DNA of 64,000 bases, taken from positions 2,358,001 through 2,422,000 of the forward strand of contig JAQFVV010000182.1 in NCBI GenBank assembly GCA_028023455.1, in the 5' to 3' direction. Position numbers and translations under genes: made by a program. Shown piece by piece: positions 12,070 through 24,336 of the stretch. Within the stretch, counting starts at the first letter, position 1. The number at the start of each line of letters is the position of its first letter. The notes beneath the pieces were generated by a model. The model worked only from the letters and a program-made list of their open reading frames with translations. It made no database searches and was not told the DNA's origin. This DNA comes from Epiperipatus broadwayi (Eukaryota > Onychophora > Udeonychophora > Euonychophora > Peripatidae).

Positions 12070-12840
12070 TATTAAAAATAAAGAAATTTTATATTATTAT
12101 AGATATACAGATAGATGATATAATTATAATGGGAAATAGCAGAATATTATGAATGTATTTAAAGAGTTAAATAACATAAGTATAATATTAAATTTGCTAT
12201 AGGAAAAGAAAAGAAGGGATTAAAATATTTAGATTTAAATAAAGATGTAAAGAGAAATATGTATATAAACCATTTCATTAAGGATAGAAATATTAAAGGG
12301 GTTATTATTCCTAAATCATACCCGCTGTATTCTCAAAAATTGGCAGCTTTGAAAGGATTTAAAGTTAAAAATGATAGACTCCGTTCAAATAAAAGAGACA
12401 TATATGCAGAAATTAGAACTTGTGAAAGAATATATTGAAATTGGTTTTAATGTAAAAATAATTAGGAAAATTTTAAATACCAGAAGTGGAAATGATATAA
12501 AAGGAAAGAATAAGAAAATAGATTAAGTTAAGAAGGGAAGAATAAGAAAATAGATTAAGTTGAGAAGAGGATTTCAATTCCATATTCAATGGAAGTATAT
12601 ACGATATTGAATAAATATATGTTAAGTGAGGAAGTAATTATAGTATGGAAGAATAGTGAAAATTTTAAGAAAATGATTATGCAATGCAAAAATAAACGAT
12701 AGTATTAATAACAGAATATGAATTATTTATATAATTATGTGTGACAAATGCAATGAGATATACATGGGGAAATCAATTGAAGGAACTAAAGATCATAATA
12801 GAGCAATAAAAAGGAAAGTTACTATTCTGGATTGTATATA
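12070..12840 (+). pseudogene. decayed retroelement, possibly Penelope-like (GIY-YIG scrap)
   Basis: This stretch is A- and G-rich and C-poor on the plus strand, unlike its neighbours, as in decayed retroelement coding DNA. At 12737-12820 one frame reads MCDKCNEIYMGKSIEGTKDH then NRAIKRK. The C-x2-C...IYxGK...H spacing recalls the GIY-YIG endonuclease of Penelope-like elements. Upstream, 12240-12420 has a longer open stretch (NIKGVIIPKSYPLYSQKLAA and on) that I cannot assign. Several stops and frameshifts break it. A 30-bp direct repeat (AAGAATAAGAAAATAGATTA) lies near 12507-12556. The Penelope identity is tentative. Confidence 0.35.
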
Positions 12841-12841
12841 T

Positions 12842-13385
12842 CAGAAGTAGCCAAACTTTTAGATGTTGGGGGTGACTTTTTTGGTGAAAGTGGATCTGAG
12901 GGCGATTATGGTTTTTCCAAGGCCTCGAATTGGAAACCAGAAAAAAATATATTTTGTCGGAATGGGAAAAAATAATGGCTCGAAGTACTGATTTCTTTTT
13001 AAATCTCCTTGGGGATTATTTGCTAGATAGATGAAGTGTTTTAAAAAGCTTACAACTTCTTTGTTTTAAATTCAGTTCATTAAAATCATTGTTTCTCCAG
13101 GACAAGTTATTTTCATTTCTCATCGGAGAAAATGACAAATATTTCTAAGATGTTTAGCTCTAGCATTACACTAAAATAATTTCTTTTCAGCTTTTTCCAA
13201 CCTGGGTTTATTTTTGTGATCGACACTAACAACAGGTGTTATTTTAAGTTTAACTATTTTTAAAAGAGAATAATTTTGAATTTTTATTTTTTAATTATTT
13301 TTTATATTCAAATCAGCTCTGAATTTATCACTATAATTTGTCAATGTTCACGTCAGCTTTGCGGTCGATATCTTGGCCACCCCTG
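12842..13385. mobile_element. hAT-like MITE, 544 bp
   Basis: The left end is CAGAAGTAGCCAAACTTTT; the right end is TTGGCCACCCCTG, whose complement starts CAGGGGTGGCCAA, a typical hAT terminus. Flanks GTATATAT (left) and ATATATAT (right) agree at 7 of 8 positions, consistent with the 8-bp hAT duplication, although the flank is itself AT-repetitive. No transposase frame is present. Confidence 0.65.
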
Positions 13386-13587
13386 ATATATATAAATATT
13401 ATTTAGAAACAGGACATATAATAAATTGTGAGACAAATATAAAAGTAATAAAGCGTAGAAAAAATTTTAAAGAAAGAAAATATTAAGAAACGTTATCTAT
13501 ACAAGAAAACATAAGATAAATGTATTAATATGGTCAATGGTTCTATAAAATTGAGAGGTAAATGGTCACTTCTAGATAATTTGAAGC

Positions 13588-14034
13588 TGTAATAGGTACT
13601 TATGTATTAAATTAGTGGTGTATTTCAGTCTTCATTATTATGTTCAATGTTGGCAACTTATGATTATTTATGATTGCTAAATATTTGATAGTACATTTTA
13701 TTTAATTAATGAAGTAAATTTAACTTTCAAAGATTTACAGAAACATTTTTAATAAAGTTGTAAATAACAATTTCACTTTCTGTATTAATGTCAATTTATT
13801 TACGTGACAAAAGATAGCTATCTTAAAGCATAAGTAGATCAGTGGTAGCTAGAAGTTAATATAGTAGATGTAAAAATATTCTAGAGATCTTTAACAACTT
13901 ATCTTTGAAATTTAAATTTATTTACTTAATTAAATAGAACATACTATCAAATATTTAGCAATCAGATATAATCATAATGATTTTAATGAAGTCTAAAATG
14001 TCACACACCGGACTAATACATAATACCCTGTAAT
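13588..14034. mobile_element. long-inverted-repeat MITE, about 450 bp
   Basis: The left part (from about 13588: GTAATAGGTACTTATGTATT) is reverse-complementary to the right part ending near 14034 (AATACATAATACCCTGTAAT). Pairing continues inward through GATTGCTAAATATTTGATAG (about 13672) and its complement CTATCAAATATTTAGCAATC (about 13945). The arms are imperfect, so this is an older insertion. It is non-coding. Confidence 0.7.
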
Positions 14035-14238
14035 ATATATAGATATATGTATAAATTTATGTATTGATAGCATAAGACATGAATTAATTGTTCGTTTGAT
14101 TATAGATAAGGTAGTAAAGAAATGAATAAGAGCATTTATAATTAATGGATACATATGAGTAAATTTAAAAAAAATTTTTTAACGAGTTTAGAACATTCTT
14201 TGCCACATGATAAATTTAAAAATTGTATCTCAAAAAAG

Positions 14239-15362
14239 AGTGCTTGTCTTATAGCTAAAGATGCCGTTGGATGGTGCCGTTTTCACACTAAAACTATAAA
14301 ATATGAACATTCACAGGCCGTTGATTTTAATAATTTTTCTGTGCTTTTTTGTAATGCGAAAATAAAAACAAAACAAAATCGTCTTTTTTAAATATTATTT
14401 TTTATTAACGTATACAATTTAAATGATAATAATAAATGTAAAATAAAATCAACAAATTACAATTTGATTCGTGTTTTTTATATCGTATACTTTTTAAATT
14501 GTGTTACGGCTTTTTTTTTATCAATTTTCTATCGGTTATTTTTTTACTTGTGTTACAACTTTTTTTGTTGTTGTTTAACTAAAAAATAATAATCGTAATA
14601 AAAGTAAAAATTGTTACGGTTAGATTTAGGGTTAGTTTAGGGTTAGGGTTAGTGTTCTGTTGTTTGTAATGCTAAAATAAAAAAATTCAAAATCGTAACC
14701 ATACTCGGACAAAAGAAAGAAACTCAAACTTTTTTAACCAACAACAAACACATACAAATGTCTTCTTTACTTATTAAACATGTTTATAATATTTGCTTTT
14801 TATGAAATTTACAAAAAAAACTGTATATTTGGACTTTTCTTACTGGATATTTTTTTCGTACCGCTTTTTTACTTCAAAAATATACAGACGGTAGAATCTT
14901 CTTTGTCTCGTGGAATGTTACTAACAGTATGTTACTTGACACATTACCTAATTGCAACTCAATGAAAACATAGATATTTAACATTTTCCCAAATAAAAGT
15001 TCAATATAGTACGTTGTAAAAAGTCTTATAATTATTGCTTTAAAAAATCTGATCATTTCAATAGTTTGAAATAAATAAAAAATCCAATGAACACAACATT
15101 TCAATACAATTCAAATACAAACTCTCTCATCAAGCAGTAATTATTTTATAAATTGTGCGAATTCGGAAAATGTATTTGCTGCTATGCGACATATATGCTG
15201 TACTGCGACGCGACATAACGGCCTGCATTCTGTAGCACAACAAAAAAGTTGTATTATAGAAAACACGGGTTTGAACGTGTCGGCCGCAGAAACAGTATTT
15301 TTATGTGTTTTGGCGCAAAAAACGCGCCATAGAGCGGCATCTTTAGCTAAAAGATGAGTTCC
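14239..15362 (+). mobile_element. element A: 1.12-kb non-autonomous transposon
   Basis: Identical flanks CAAAAAAG at 14231-14238 and 15363-15370 mark an 8-bp target duplication. The termini are AGTGCTTGTCTTATAGCTAA and the complement of GATGAGTTCC; just inside, both ends share TAGCTAAAGATGCCG as inverted repeats, with weaker similarity over about 60 bp. The interior contains telomere-like TTAGGG words (14619-14653). Its partner, element B, lies inverted at 26421-27570. An 8-bp duplication suggests hAT- or MULE-type transposition, but the ends lack the usual hAT CA-G start. A frame near the right end (15141-15365, minus) is shared with element B yet has no recognisable domain. Confidence 0.8.
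14619..14653 (+). repeat. telomere-like TTAGGG words inside element A
   Basis: GGTTAGATTTAGGG is followed by TTAGTTTAGGGTTAGGGTTA. The matching place in element B (about 27118-27144) has the complement with fewer units. These are short, interspersed units rather than a telomere. Confidence 0.8.
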
Positions 15363-15370
15363 CAAAAAAG

Positions 15371-16282
15371 GGTCATGTTAGAATGAAAATGGATTAGATG
15401 ATATTAAATTCTATGTTGTCTATTAATACAATTTGTTTATAATTTATTGATTGAATTGCTGTTTAAATAAAATAAGCTGCCAAATAAAGAAAAAATAGTT
15501 CCCTTTAATACCAAAACCAAATTTCAGTGTTATTTAAAATTTGCTTAGGAAAATTGTGTAATCCTCTGCAAATTGAAGCACAAGTAAATACTGTCTGGAA
15601 ATTGTGGAATGCTCAAAATAAAGCAGGCAGCACTGTATACAGAAATTTCAACTAAAATTGCAATATCTATTCTTAGTGAATTGTATGTTGAAATGTTACT
15701 TTCGCTGCTTAATGCGTTAATTTTGACTTTATTGAAGATTTATTGTTAAAAAAAAATGATTATGATAAGTTATAGAAAGAAGTTTTTACTTAATACTGTG
15801 TTTTAATTCTTGAAAAGTTTGAACTTAAAAACTTTCCTTACAAAAAATAATTTTTTTTTTTTTTTAAAAAAAGGAGTTTTAAATGTTCATACAACCATAT
15901 GTTAAATGTATTTTTATAAAATAGGAGATTAGTTATTTTTTCATCTAAGGTAAAATGACAGCTTGATACATTCTTAAAAAAAAATTATCTTATGTAATTT
16001 TTAAAAATATTTTTTTTTATACTTATAAAAATCATGCAGTTTAATAAGTAAGTTTTTATCAGTATTTGATTATAATTTTATTTTGATATATTTTTGCATA
16101 TTCAATTTTACACATTACATTTTCACCTTTTTTGGTTTAGTATTTGAGTTTTTGAAACATATCTTAATTTTGAATTACAATTATATATTGTTTCTTCAAA
16201 ACCATTTTAATTATTATTTGAAAATTTTTTTTAAAAAAGTATAATTTTAAAAGTTTTTATTCAAGTCTTCTGTTATTTGGAT
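15371..16282. other. AT-rich anonymous DNA
   Basis: Nothing recognisable; poly-A/T tracts and short frames only. Confidence 0.6.
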
Positions 16283-16527
16283 TGAACCTAACAGATTTCT
16301 TCAAATTTTATATGAGTTTCATTTCAATGACATTCGGAATATTTGAGAGTTGTTCTCTCTAACTGAAACTAACAGATTTTCTTCAAATTTTATATGAGTT
16401 CCATTTCGATGACATTCGGAATATTTGAGAGTTGTTCTCCCTAACTGAACCTAACAGAATTTCTTCAAATTTTATATGAGTTCCATTTCGATGACATTCG
16501 GAATATTTGAGAGTTGTTCTCCCTAAC
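16283..16527 (+). repeat. 81-bp tandem repeat, 3 units
   Basis: CTAACAGA begins at 16288, 16369 and 16451. Each unit runs TTCTTCAAATTTTATATGAG..., GACATTCGGAATATTTGAGA, GTTGTTCTC. Units 2 and 3 are more alike (TTCCATTTCGATGACATTCG) than unit 1, suggesting stepwise duplication with the third unit recent. The periods of 81 and 82 break any shared frame. Confidence 0.9.
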
Positions 16528-17630
16528 AATATTTTCACATTACATTTCAAACTGCATTTAAATCATTTTGGTAAACTTTGAATCATTTGGAATAGTTGGT
16601 TTGATATTTATTAAACAATTTTTTTGTTTAAGGTAAAGAAGAAATTTTAGGAGTGTTTACAGTTTTTAAGAAAGAACAAAAAAAATAAAGGATGACATCT
16701 TAATTTCTCTTTGCATCTTGTACATAGAACATGATTTTTTAAAGTGCTTGCTGCCTTAATAAAAACAAAAATCTTTTAACCAATTTTTAAACTACTTCTA
16801 CCTAATGGATATATTTAGATTCACATTCTTTTTTTTTACATTTAACTTTTTGCTTGGCGAAGCAGCCATATTGAATATTTAAAAAATTATGTTAAGCCAC
16901 AAATTTTATCATAACTTAAGTTTGTCATATTCAAAAATGGCATAATGTATATTGTTTTATACATAGAACACCAAAGAATGTAATTAAGCAGAAAAAAATA
17001 TAGTCATTGATATTCAAAGTAATAAAAAAAAGAATAAAAGTTAATATTTATAATAATTATTTTTATATTTTGTAAATTCAAAATTATCATGCATACAGCT
17101 TAAAATTATATTATTGTTAGTAGGTTAGTTGGATTCATCATAAAATTTATAGACAATTAGTATATAATAACACTTAACTAAGGTAATCCATTATTTTTCC
17201 TAGTAGCCTTCAAAATGTATTTCCATACAGGGGTTTGCAATGAATATGTCATCCCTAATAACATGTAGTTAATTTTGATCAATAATTAGTATAACTTGAA
17301 TATTATAATAAACAACTTCAATAAAATTTGTAATTTATTAAAATTTATTACTAAAATAGTCACTACATACAAAATAAAATAATAAAATGTGAATGAAATA
17401 CTAAATTCATTATAGAATTAAGCTTGAGGTACATAAGTTAGTAGTTTAGAGTCAATACGATGTAGTATTATTTATCCTATTTTTATAGGTTTTGAGGGCT
17501 CATATTTCTTCATACTACTATGACCATAAATTTAGTAATAGCTTCAACTGCCACCTCTTTTTGCATTTGATATGCAGTTTTGAAATTTACATTGCAGTAG
17601 TCTATAATTGGCTTAAGTTTTTATATATAC
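16528..17630. other. AT-rich anonymous DNA
   Basis: No gene, tandem array or element boundary is recognised. Confidence 0.6.
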
Positions 17631-17656
17631 TGTAACGGTATACATATGCCGTTACA
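17631..17656. repeat. 8-bp stem palindrome TGTAACGG/CCGTTACA
   Basis: TGTAACGG and CCGTTACA flank a 10-base spacer. TG...CA ends with TGTAAC are common at LTR starts, and a promoter-like block follows 350 bp on. No second LTR was found in the window. Confidence 0.5.
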
Positions 17657-18000
17657 TTATTTTTAAATTAAAATAAGTAGGAAGTAATCTTAAGTATAAA
17701 TGATTTTTAAAAAAATGGAAAATTTATATTTAACATATATATTATCGCACAGATGGAAAACTTTAAAAAAAAAGATTTAAAAGTATTTTTTTGTAGAAAA
17801 AAATAAAGATAGATTAATATTTTTGTTAAAAGTTATATAAAAGAAAATAGAAATGTGATAATTAATTTCTATTTTAAGAATCATGTTCAATCTTATTAAA
17901 TGGAAATGATTGTTCTATAATTGTACGTAAAGCAAACTAGCTCTTGGGGCACTTATATGATTGTAAGTCAGATAAGAGATATAAAAAAATTAAAGATTGA

Positions 18001-18145
18001 CCAATGCAAGCACCAAGCCACAGCACGGGCCAGAATGAAAAACATCCGGACCTTAGGATCAGCGACGTCATGTTCCATGGACCCGTAAAAATGCTGATAG
18101 GTGGCTATAAAAGTATAAAAGAAAATTATTGAAATTCATCAGTTG
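18001..18145 (+). promoter_or_regulatory. RNA polymerase II promoter-like block (possible solo-LTR U3)
   Basis: In order on the plus strand: CCAAT at 18001-18005, a CRE-like GACGTCAT at 18064-18071, a TATA box TATAAAAG at 18106-18113 (CTATAAAAG), and an initiator-like TTCATCAGTT with its A at 18141, 35 bases downstream of the TATA start. The block is clearly richer in G and C than its surroundings. The order and spacing fit a polymerase II core promoter. No long reading frame follows. The TGTAACGG palindrome 350 bp upstream makes a solo or truncated LTR plausible; a genuine cellular promoter cannot be excluded. Confidence 0.45.
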
Positions 18146-18559
18146 TTGTTTTAAATCTGACTTAATTTTTTTGCAGTAAAAGAGTTTTCCTTTGCATGTA
18201 CCAGCCAAGGTCTCCCAATGACAGTTTCTGACCTAAGTATTGGCAAGTAGTAGCTTCGTTTCCAAGGAGGACGGACAATCTACAAAAGTGATCACTAATA
18301 TGGACTTTTAAATCTGCCGGAATCCAGAAAATATAAACTCTTTTGTTTATCTTATATGAAACTTTCACAAACTTTCAATTAGTAACCTCAAGTATGAATT
18401 CTTATCTGACTTAAAATAATTCTAAATCAGTTATTAATAATTTTTTTTATGCATATGCTGAATAATCATTTCCATTTTTCTTTATTTATTTTTGTATTTA
18501 TTAACTAAATTACTAAAATGTATTAAATTGGGTATAGATAGCTGCATAGATTCATTTAA
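18146..18559. other. region downstream of the promoter-like block
   Basis: Moderately mixed composition to about 18370, then AT-rich. If the promoter-like block is an LTR, its R/U5 would lie here. A 68-codon frame on the minus strand (18162-18368) has no recognised domain and runs against the promoter. Confidence 0.4.
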
Positions 18560-19140
18560 GCTTGTTAGTTTTAAGGTGGTTTAATTTCAGACTATTTGTT
18601 TCGTAGTTGAGCAGATGCTGGTGGAGAGATATATGGGTGTTTATATCAATGTAAAGTGAAGTGTGTTAGCATATAGGGCAATTGTGCCCAAAATGAATGC
18701 ATGACCCTAAAGGTGTAGTCATCACGTTGCAATGGACGTAGATGTATTTCCTGTGACATTGATTTCTTTTAGCTCTATGGATAGGGACTCTTTAAGTCAG
18801 CAAAAGTTGCACGCTCTCTCCATACGTAGCACTTCTATTTAATATTTTATATACATGATTCCTTCACCAGAGAGACACACATTACTGTACTGGATGAGGA
18901 TCATTTCCTTTAATATCACGCTGCAGACGCACATTCCTGTCAGCGTGGTTTTATTCTAGGATCTTCATATTGCATTGGTTGCGTCTGTATATCAGGAAGC
19001 AAGCGTTGGTTTGGCTACAAACTTTTAGCCTGAGGTTGAATGTTTGTTTTTTGAAAAGTTTTAATAGCGTAGTCTATGTAGCTCATCTATACTCAACATT
19101 CTACAATAAAAATATTGTATAAACTGTCCATCTGTGCGGA
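18560..19140. other. GC-richer block of unknown nature
   Basis: About 580 bases are distinctly less AT-rich than the flanks, with words such as GCTGCAGACGCACATTCCTG and CACGCTCTCTCCATACGTAG. Such blocks in this window are usually element or gene remnants. No frame longer than a few dozen codons is open on either strand, and no domain or RNA structure is recognised. Confidence 0.4.
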
Positions 19141-20272
19141 CCTACTAAAATAATAATTTAAATTGAAAATCAATAATAAAATCTAAATTTATTACTCAAA
19201 GTTATATGTTCGTAAATAAATGTTTTGTGATAATTACTGGCAGTGGTTTTTTTTTTTTTTTTAAATCTTTTTCTTTATTAAAAATATATTTTTAAGAATT
19301 TGATTATAAATCAGTGCTTCTCCTTGAGCTAGTGGCATGGGCTAATGGTCAATAAAAATAAAATTAGATCTTAGCAAGAAGTATCTGCCTATACTATAAA
19401 TTTTCTAGGTTCAAATAACCTAGCCCTGTACGGCAGATACGGTAAGAGTCCGTAATACTGTCAAAATCTTTACTTTTAGTATTTGTGTATTTTTATTATT
19501 ATTAAAATGCGGATAAGACATTGTAAAAAAATCTAAATCGGGTCATAATATTTGCAAAATATGTTTATCTTTATCTCATATCACCTAATTCAAATACCAG
19601 ACCCAAGCCCACATCATATCAAAAAATGCAGATAATTCGCGATATAAATTTACACAACAACGAGTTATATTTTTTATCAAATATAAATTCAAATAATAAT
19701 TAAAAAATATATAAAAGTAAAAAATATATAAAAATAAAATAATAAATATATAAAAGTAATTACTTACCATCGAGCCCTAATAACGTTGTCTTCTAAATAT
19801 ATCGGTAAAAAGTTGTATTTTTTCTGATGTGATTTTAATGGCGAATATTCTTCCATTAACCACCAAAAAATGAGAGAAAGACAAAAAAATTCAATTTACT
19901 TGATCACAAAAATTATCATAAAATTGCCAATTTTTATGATAGAAAAATAGAACTTAAAATTTTCTGAAATGTAAGAAAAAGATGAATTCAAAGATGTAAA
20001 ATGCGCATGTGTAGACCATGTAGTTTTTCCACAATTCTAAACAAAGCGGATATTGCAAATTTGAAAATTCTATAGCATTGTGTTTGCGCGTAATAACAAA
20101 CTATTTAAATAGAAATAGCTTTCCTGTTTATGTGGAAAAATGAATTTTAAAAAAAGGATTTTGAAAAATTGAAATTGATACATTATAACAATGCAATATT
20201 TCAAGTTTGGTGGACTGTATTTCAAATTTCATTGAAATTGATTCACTAAGTTTTAAGTGATGCACAATAGAT
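19141..20272. other. AT-rich DNA, no gene recognised
   Basis: Contains a poly-T run (about 19247-19262). A slightly GC-richer patch at 19318-19450 has a weak tRNA B-box-like GGTTCAAATAACC but no fold. Confidence 0.5.
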
Positions 20273-20378
20273 GGCACTATATTTAAAATAGAAGGAAAAA
20301 GGTTAAATTAAAGAATGAAATCTTAGGCACTATATTTAAAATAGAAGGAAAAAGGTTAAATTAAAGAATGAAATCTTA
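20273..20378 (+). repeat. exact 53-bp tandem duplication
   Basis: GGCACTATATTTAAAATAGA... starting at 20273 is repeated from 20326 with no visible change, ending GAATGAAATCTTA. This is a recent local duplication. Confidence 0.9.
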
Positions 20379-22016
20379 ATTTCTCTTGATCGTTCACCTA
20401 AAAAACTTGTGTTTTCAAATTGCTGCCTTCTTAAATACAATCATCTTAGAACAGAGTTTTAACATGCATAAATTTAATTTCAAATACTGGAAATACATCA
20501 ACATTATTTATATTATTATCTTTTAAAATGAGTAAGAGACTAGCTTTTTTTGTTACAATAAATGATTTTGAAAAACTGAAGTGATATAGAGTTGAATATT
20601 AAAAAATAGAAAATAATATATACAAAATATTTTTTTAAAAAAAAAAATGCTTTTATTTAATTTGTGGTAAAATGCATTAGAAAAGCATACATCCAAAAAG
20701 TTTTTTCTTGAACAATAATTTTGATAGTTATGAATGCGTGCATTAATCAACAAATTAAAAAGTTTTTTATTGGGAAAATATATGTATATATTGTAACATT
20801 ACAATACACTGTAAATTAGCTATTTTAAATTCAAAGACTAAAAATTTTATTGTTTTGATTAATTTAATTTTTATGATTAAACAAATGTATTCATCATCAT
20901 TAGTTAAAGTACATAGAATATGATTATCATCATGTTTAAAATAGTCTATCACATCATTTATAAGAACTATAATATTATAAAGCATTTTAAATAACTTTCA
21001 AAGCTTTTTTTAAAATAAACTAAATTTATATAAAGAAAATATGTATGATTTTGTTGCCTTTCTTATCAAGAAATAAAAATATTGATTGTATAATTCAAAA
21101 GAAGTCTTACATACATACAACTAATTATTCAACAATTGAAATATAAATTAGAACTATAAATCAAACATATTTTAATTATATGTAAAATAAACAGTCATTC
21201 CATTTTATATGTTGTGTACGAATGTGTGTGTTTGGAAGCTTTCATATTTCAATGTTTAAAATTTAGCTTTAGTAAACATTGATTTATTTGCTAAAAATAT
21301 TTATTTAAATTATTTATTAAAAGTCAATTTAAAGTTGTTTAGAATAAATATCTGAGAACTTTATTGTTATGATTTATTTATGTTGAATAAATATTTATAA
21401 AATTATTTTTATTAAAACCCTGAAATGAAATTTTATCACCTTGTTTTAAAAATCTTAACCCTAATAATGTTTTGAGCACTAAAAACCATGGCAGCCTTTT
21501 CCAATATTTCACTGACAACAAAAGAAGCTCCCAAAGAATATTGAATATTGTCAGCCACATATCGTAATCATTGGTATAAAAAGTGAAGTTCGAAAAAACC
21601 AGTCTTTGAAAATTTTTCAGTGCTCGTAGAACCTCAACCAATCCAAAATTTTATATACGCATTTTGTTTTCGCCTACCTGATGGCAGGCTAAAGGTACAG
21701 CACGGCAGATCCCTTGGCCAGGCATCTAACTTCTCATCGTTCCGGAAGAGAGATGAACCACAACAAAATCAGATATTAGCATTGATTTAATTCTTAAATT
21801 CTTTATCTCAAGAAATATTTATTATAGTCAACTGTTAGCAGAAAATAGACAAATTGACTTGGGCAATTGCTGTCTTAATATTTAACAAATCGCTAGATTT
21901 TCTTCAATTGAATAACAATGACATATTTTGGAAAAATTGTATTTCTTAATTTTAAACAAGTTGCCAAAGTATTTTCCATAAACTATTATAAAAATAATTG
22001 TTTTTCTTCACTACAG
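20379..22016. other. AT-rich DNA, no confirmed gene
   Basis: An 87-codon minus-strand frame (21378-21641) is the least low-complexity open stretch here, but it matches no family I know. A GC-richer patch at 21655-21760 (GCCTACCTGATGGCAGGC, an imperfect hairpin) lies just beyond its 5' side. Confidence 0.5.
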
Positions 22017-22093
22017 GGAGGGATATCTATAAGTCTGAAGAATGGGAATTTGATCTTGTCTTCAGTTATAAAAAGAAATCTGTTTTAAAATAA

Positions 22094-24336
22094 CAGTAGT
22101 TTTTTAAATTGAATTATTATAGCTTTTACGGAAACAGGTAAAACATGTGCATAATAATTTGCAAAACGAAGTGAAAATAGATATAGTGTAAATGCACTTT
22201 CTCTTTTTGAATCTCAATCAGAGTACTTTTCTTTATTTATTGGTTTAAATTTGGGCTTTGTCAACTTTCCAGACATGATTAGTTTCAATATATAATTTTA
22301 TAATATGATTATAATTGATCTTCCACATGAATTATTTGATATTATAATATAGATACCAAAAGACCTTTAGAAACTTTTTCAAGATGCAGCAAATAATAAT
22401 CATAGGCATATATTCAATATTAAACTTCATAATGCATTATAATATTGTTATAATATAAAGTTTTGTTATGATTTATGTTTTCTTTATTGCTATTTATTAT
22501 TGCTGCTAATCTTATTTCATTTTTGAAAATTAGATTCGTAACTACGCTTAACATCATATTGTAAGTTAAGTGCATTTTATATTATATTTCAAAGGGAAAT
22601 AATATTGCATAATTATATTTTGTTTCATATAAACTGGTTATTTTTATTTTTGTTTGATTATCCAAATTGTTTGATTACTGAACCACTTGATTGCAATTAG
22701 TTGGGATTATCATCTTTCTAGGGAATATATAAAACACAATTTACTCAGACATTTTTTATTGAAACATTAAAATGGATATAATTAAACCTCTTTACATCAT
22801 TATTATGATTAAAATTCTAAGGAATAATTATCTTATTAAAAATTTTTAAAACCTTATAAAAGATAAGCCCATAAATATTCAATATTTTTATTTGTGACAT
22901 ATAAAAGCAAACATTATTGATGTAAAATGCATTAATTCTTATTGATTGACTATATTCAAAATATGTAAATAGGATAATTGCTTACGTAGGTACAAAATTT
23001 TTAATAACTTTATTTGGTTATTGCAAATTTACTTTTTGATAATTGTTCTATCTATAACAAGTTTTTTTTTTATTCATTACCTAGGTTTATTAAAATTTAA
23101 AATATATCTAATTATTTTTGTTTTTATATATCCAGTTTTTAATTGTTCATTGTATGAATTTTAAAATTAATTCTAATGTCAGAACTTTTTTGATAAAATG
23201 TATACAGAATTGAACTCTAGTTCATTAATTTATCTAAAAATGCCTTTGTAATACTATGGCTCAAATTTATATTGCAAATAATTATTATTCTATCATTTTA
23301 TTTTTCATTTATACATGTAAACCATTTTGTTGATCTCATTATATGAATAATTAATTATTCTATTTATCTCTATTATTAAATGGTCTCATTACCTAACTTA
23401 TTGGGTGTAGGATTTTTTCCCCCCTATATCTTTATATTTATGTGCCTAATTTGAATTCTTTGATATTTTTAGAAATTGATTGTGTCATACGTTTTTTTAG
23501 TCTCATTAAGAATATTTTATGGTTTTAAAATTTTCTGTTATTTTCTTTAAACTTATTTGTAAGATATCTTTTGAAATTCATTCTTATTTCCTCTTTAAAC
23601 TTAAAACAACTTTTAAAATGTTCATATGCATTATTCTTTAAAGTTTAATTCACCATTTATTTTTGTATTCTAGCCTTTTCTTTCTAGTGAAAATAAAAAC
23701 TTTATTCTTCTGTTCATTTATCTCTTGTAAAACTTATTTAGTACTGTACTTTGATTTGAAGAGTACTATTTACAGATAATTTCAGTGATATTGCTGCCTG
23801 TTTATAAGTAAAAGTTTATTTTTAAAAAACAAAACAAAACATCCCTATCACATCCTAAATTCAAGAGAATTTATTTAATAAATTCGTATTTGATATTTGA
23901 AAGTTTTTTTTATTTAGATAATGTATTTCTATCCCAGCACAACCCCCAGAAGTATAGCCTTTTTTTTTTCCATCATATTATTCATATTTAGTATTTTTTT
24001 TATTTTTCGAATCATATTATTTTGTAATTTTTATTTCGTATTTTTACCAGTTTTAAATCTTCATTTCTTCAATTTTATATCTGCCTCCTTTAAATTTTTT
24101 CACAAATGATCATTATATTGTTTTTTTCTATTCTTATCATTTTCATATGGCTTTTATAAACAGCAATGGATTTTCACTAAGATTTATAGTTCATTAAAGT
24201 TGTTTTCATAATTATTTTTTTCCTTCCTCTCATTTTATTTTTATTTTATTTGCAGATTGTGATTATGCTAAAATTGATTAATTTTAATTTTTTTATAAAA
24301 ATTATACTAATTTTATCCGACTTTATCTTATTTAAT
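22094..24336. other. AT-rich anonymous DNA
   Basis: No element ends, tandem arrays or credible frames. T-rich strand from about 23400 to 24250. Confidence 0.6.

Noticed and set aside
15141-15365. 74-codon minus-strand frame shared with a plus-strand frame at 26443-26640
   Set aside because: Both lie at the same end of elements A and B, so the similarity follows from the elements being copies. No domain is recognisable.
16283-16527. CRISPR-like array
   Set aside because: The 81-bp units are directly adjacent with no unique spacers, and the DNA is eukaryotic. The same applies to the arrays at 4185 and 6733.
18162-18368. 68-codon minus-strand frame downstream of the promoter-like block
   Set aside because: It runs against the promoter and matches nothing known.
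17746-19139. CGCACAGATGG / CCATCTGTGCG inverted pair as element ends
   Set aside because: An 11-bp match at this distance can occur by chance in 64 kb, and no target duplication flanks it.
19318-19450. tRNA or tRNA-derived SINE candidate
   Set aside because: Only a weak B-box-like word (GGTTCAAATAACC); no cloverleaf pairing and poor A box.
21378-21641. 87-codon minus-strand frame
   Set aside because: More protein-like than most, but no domain, splice context or homologue is recognised and it is rich in hydrophobic residues expected from A/T-rich codons. Not called as a gene.
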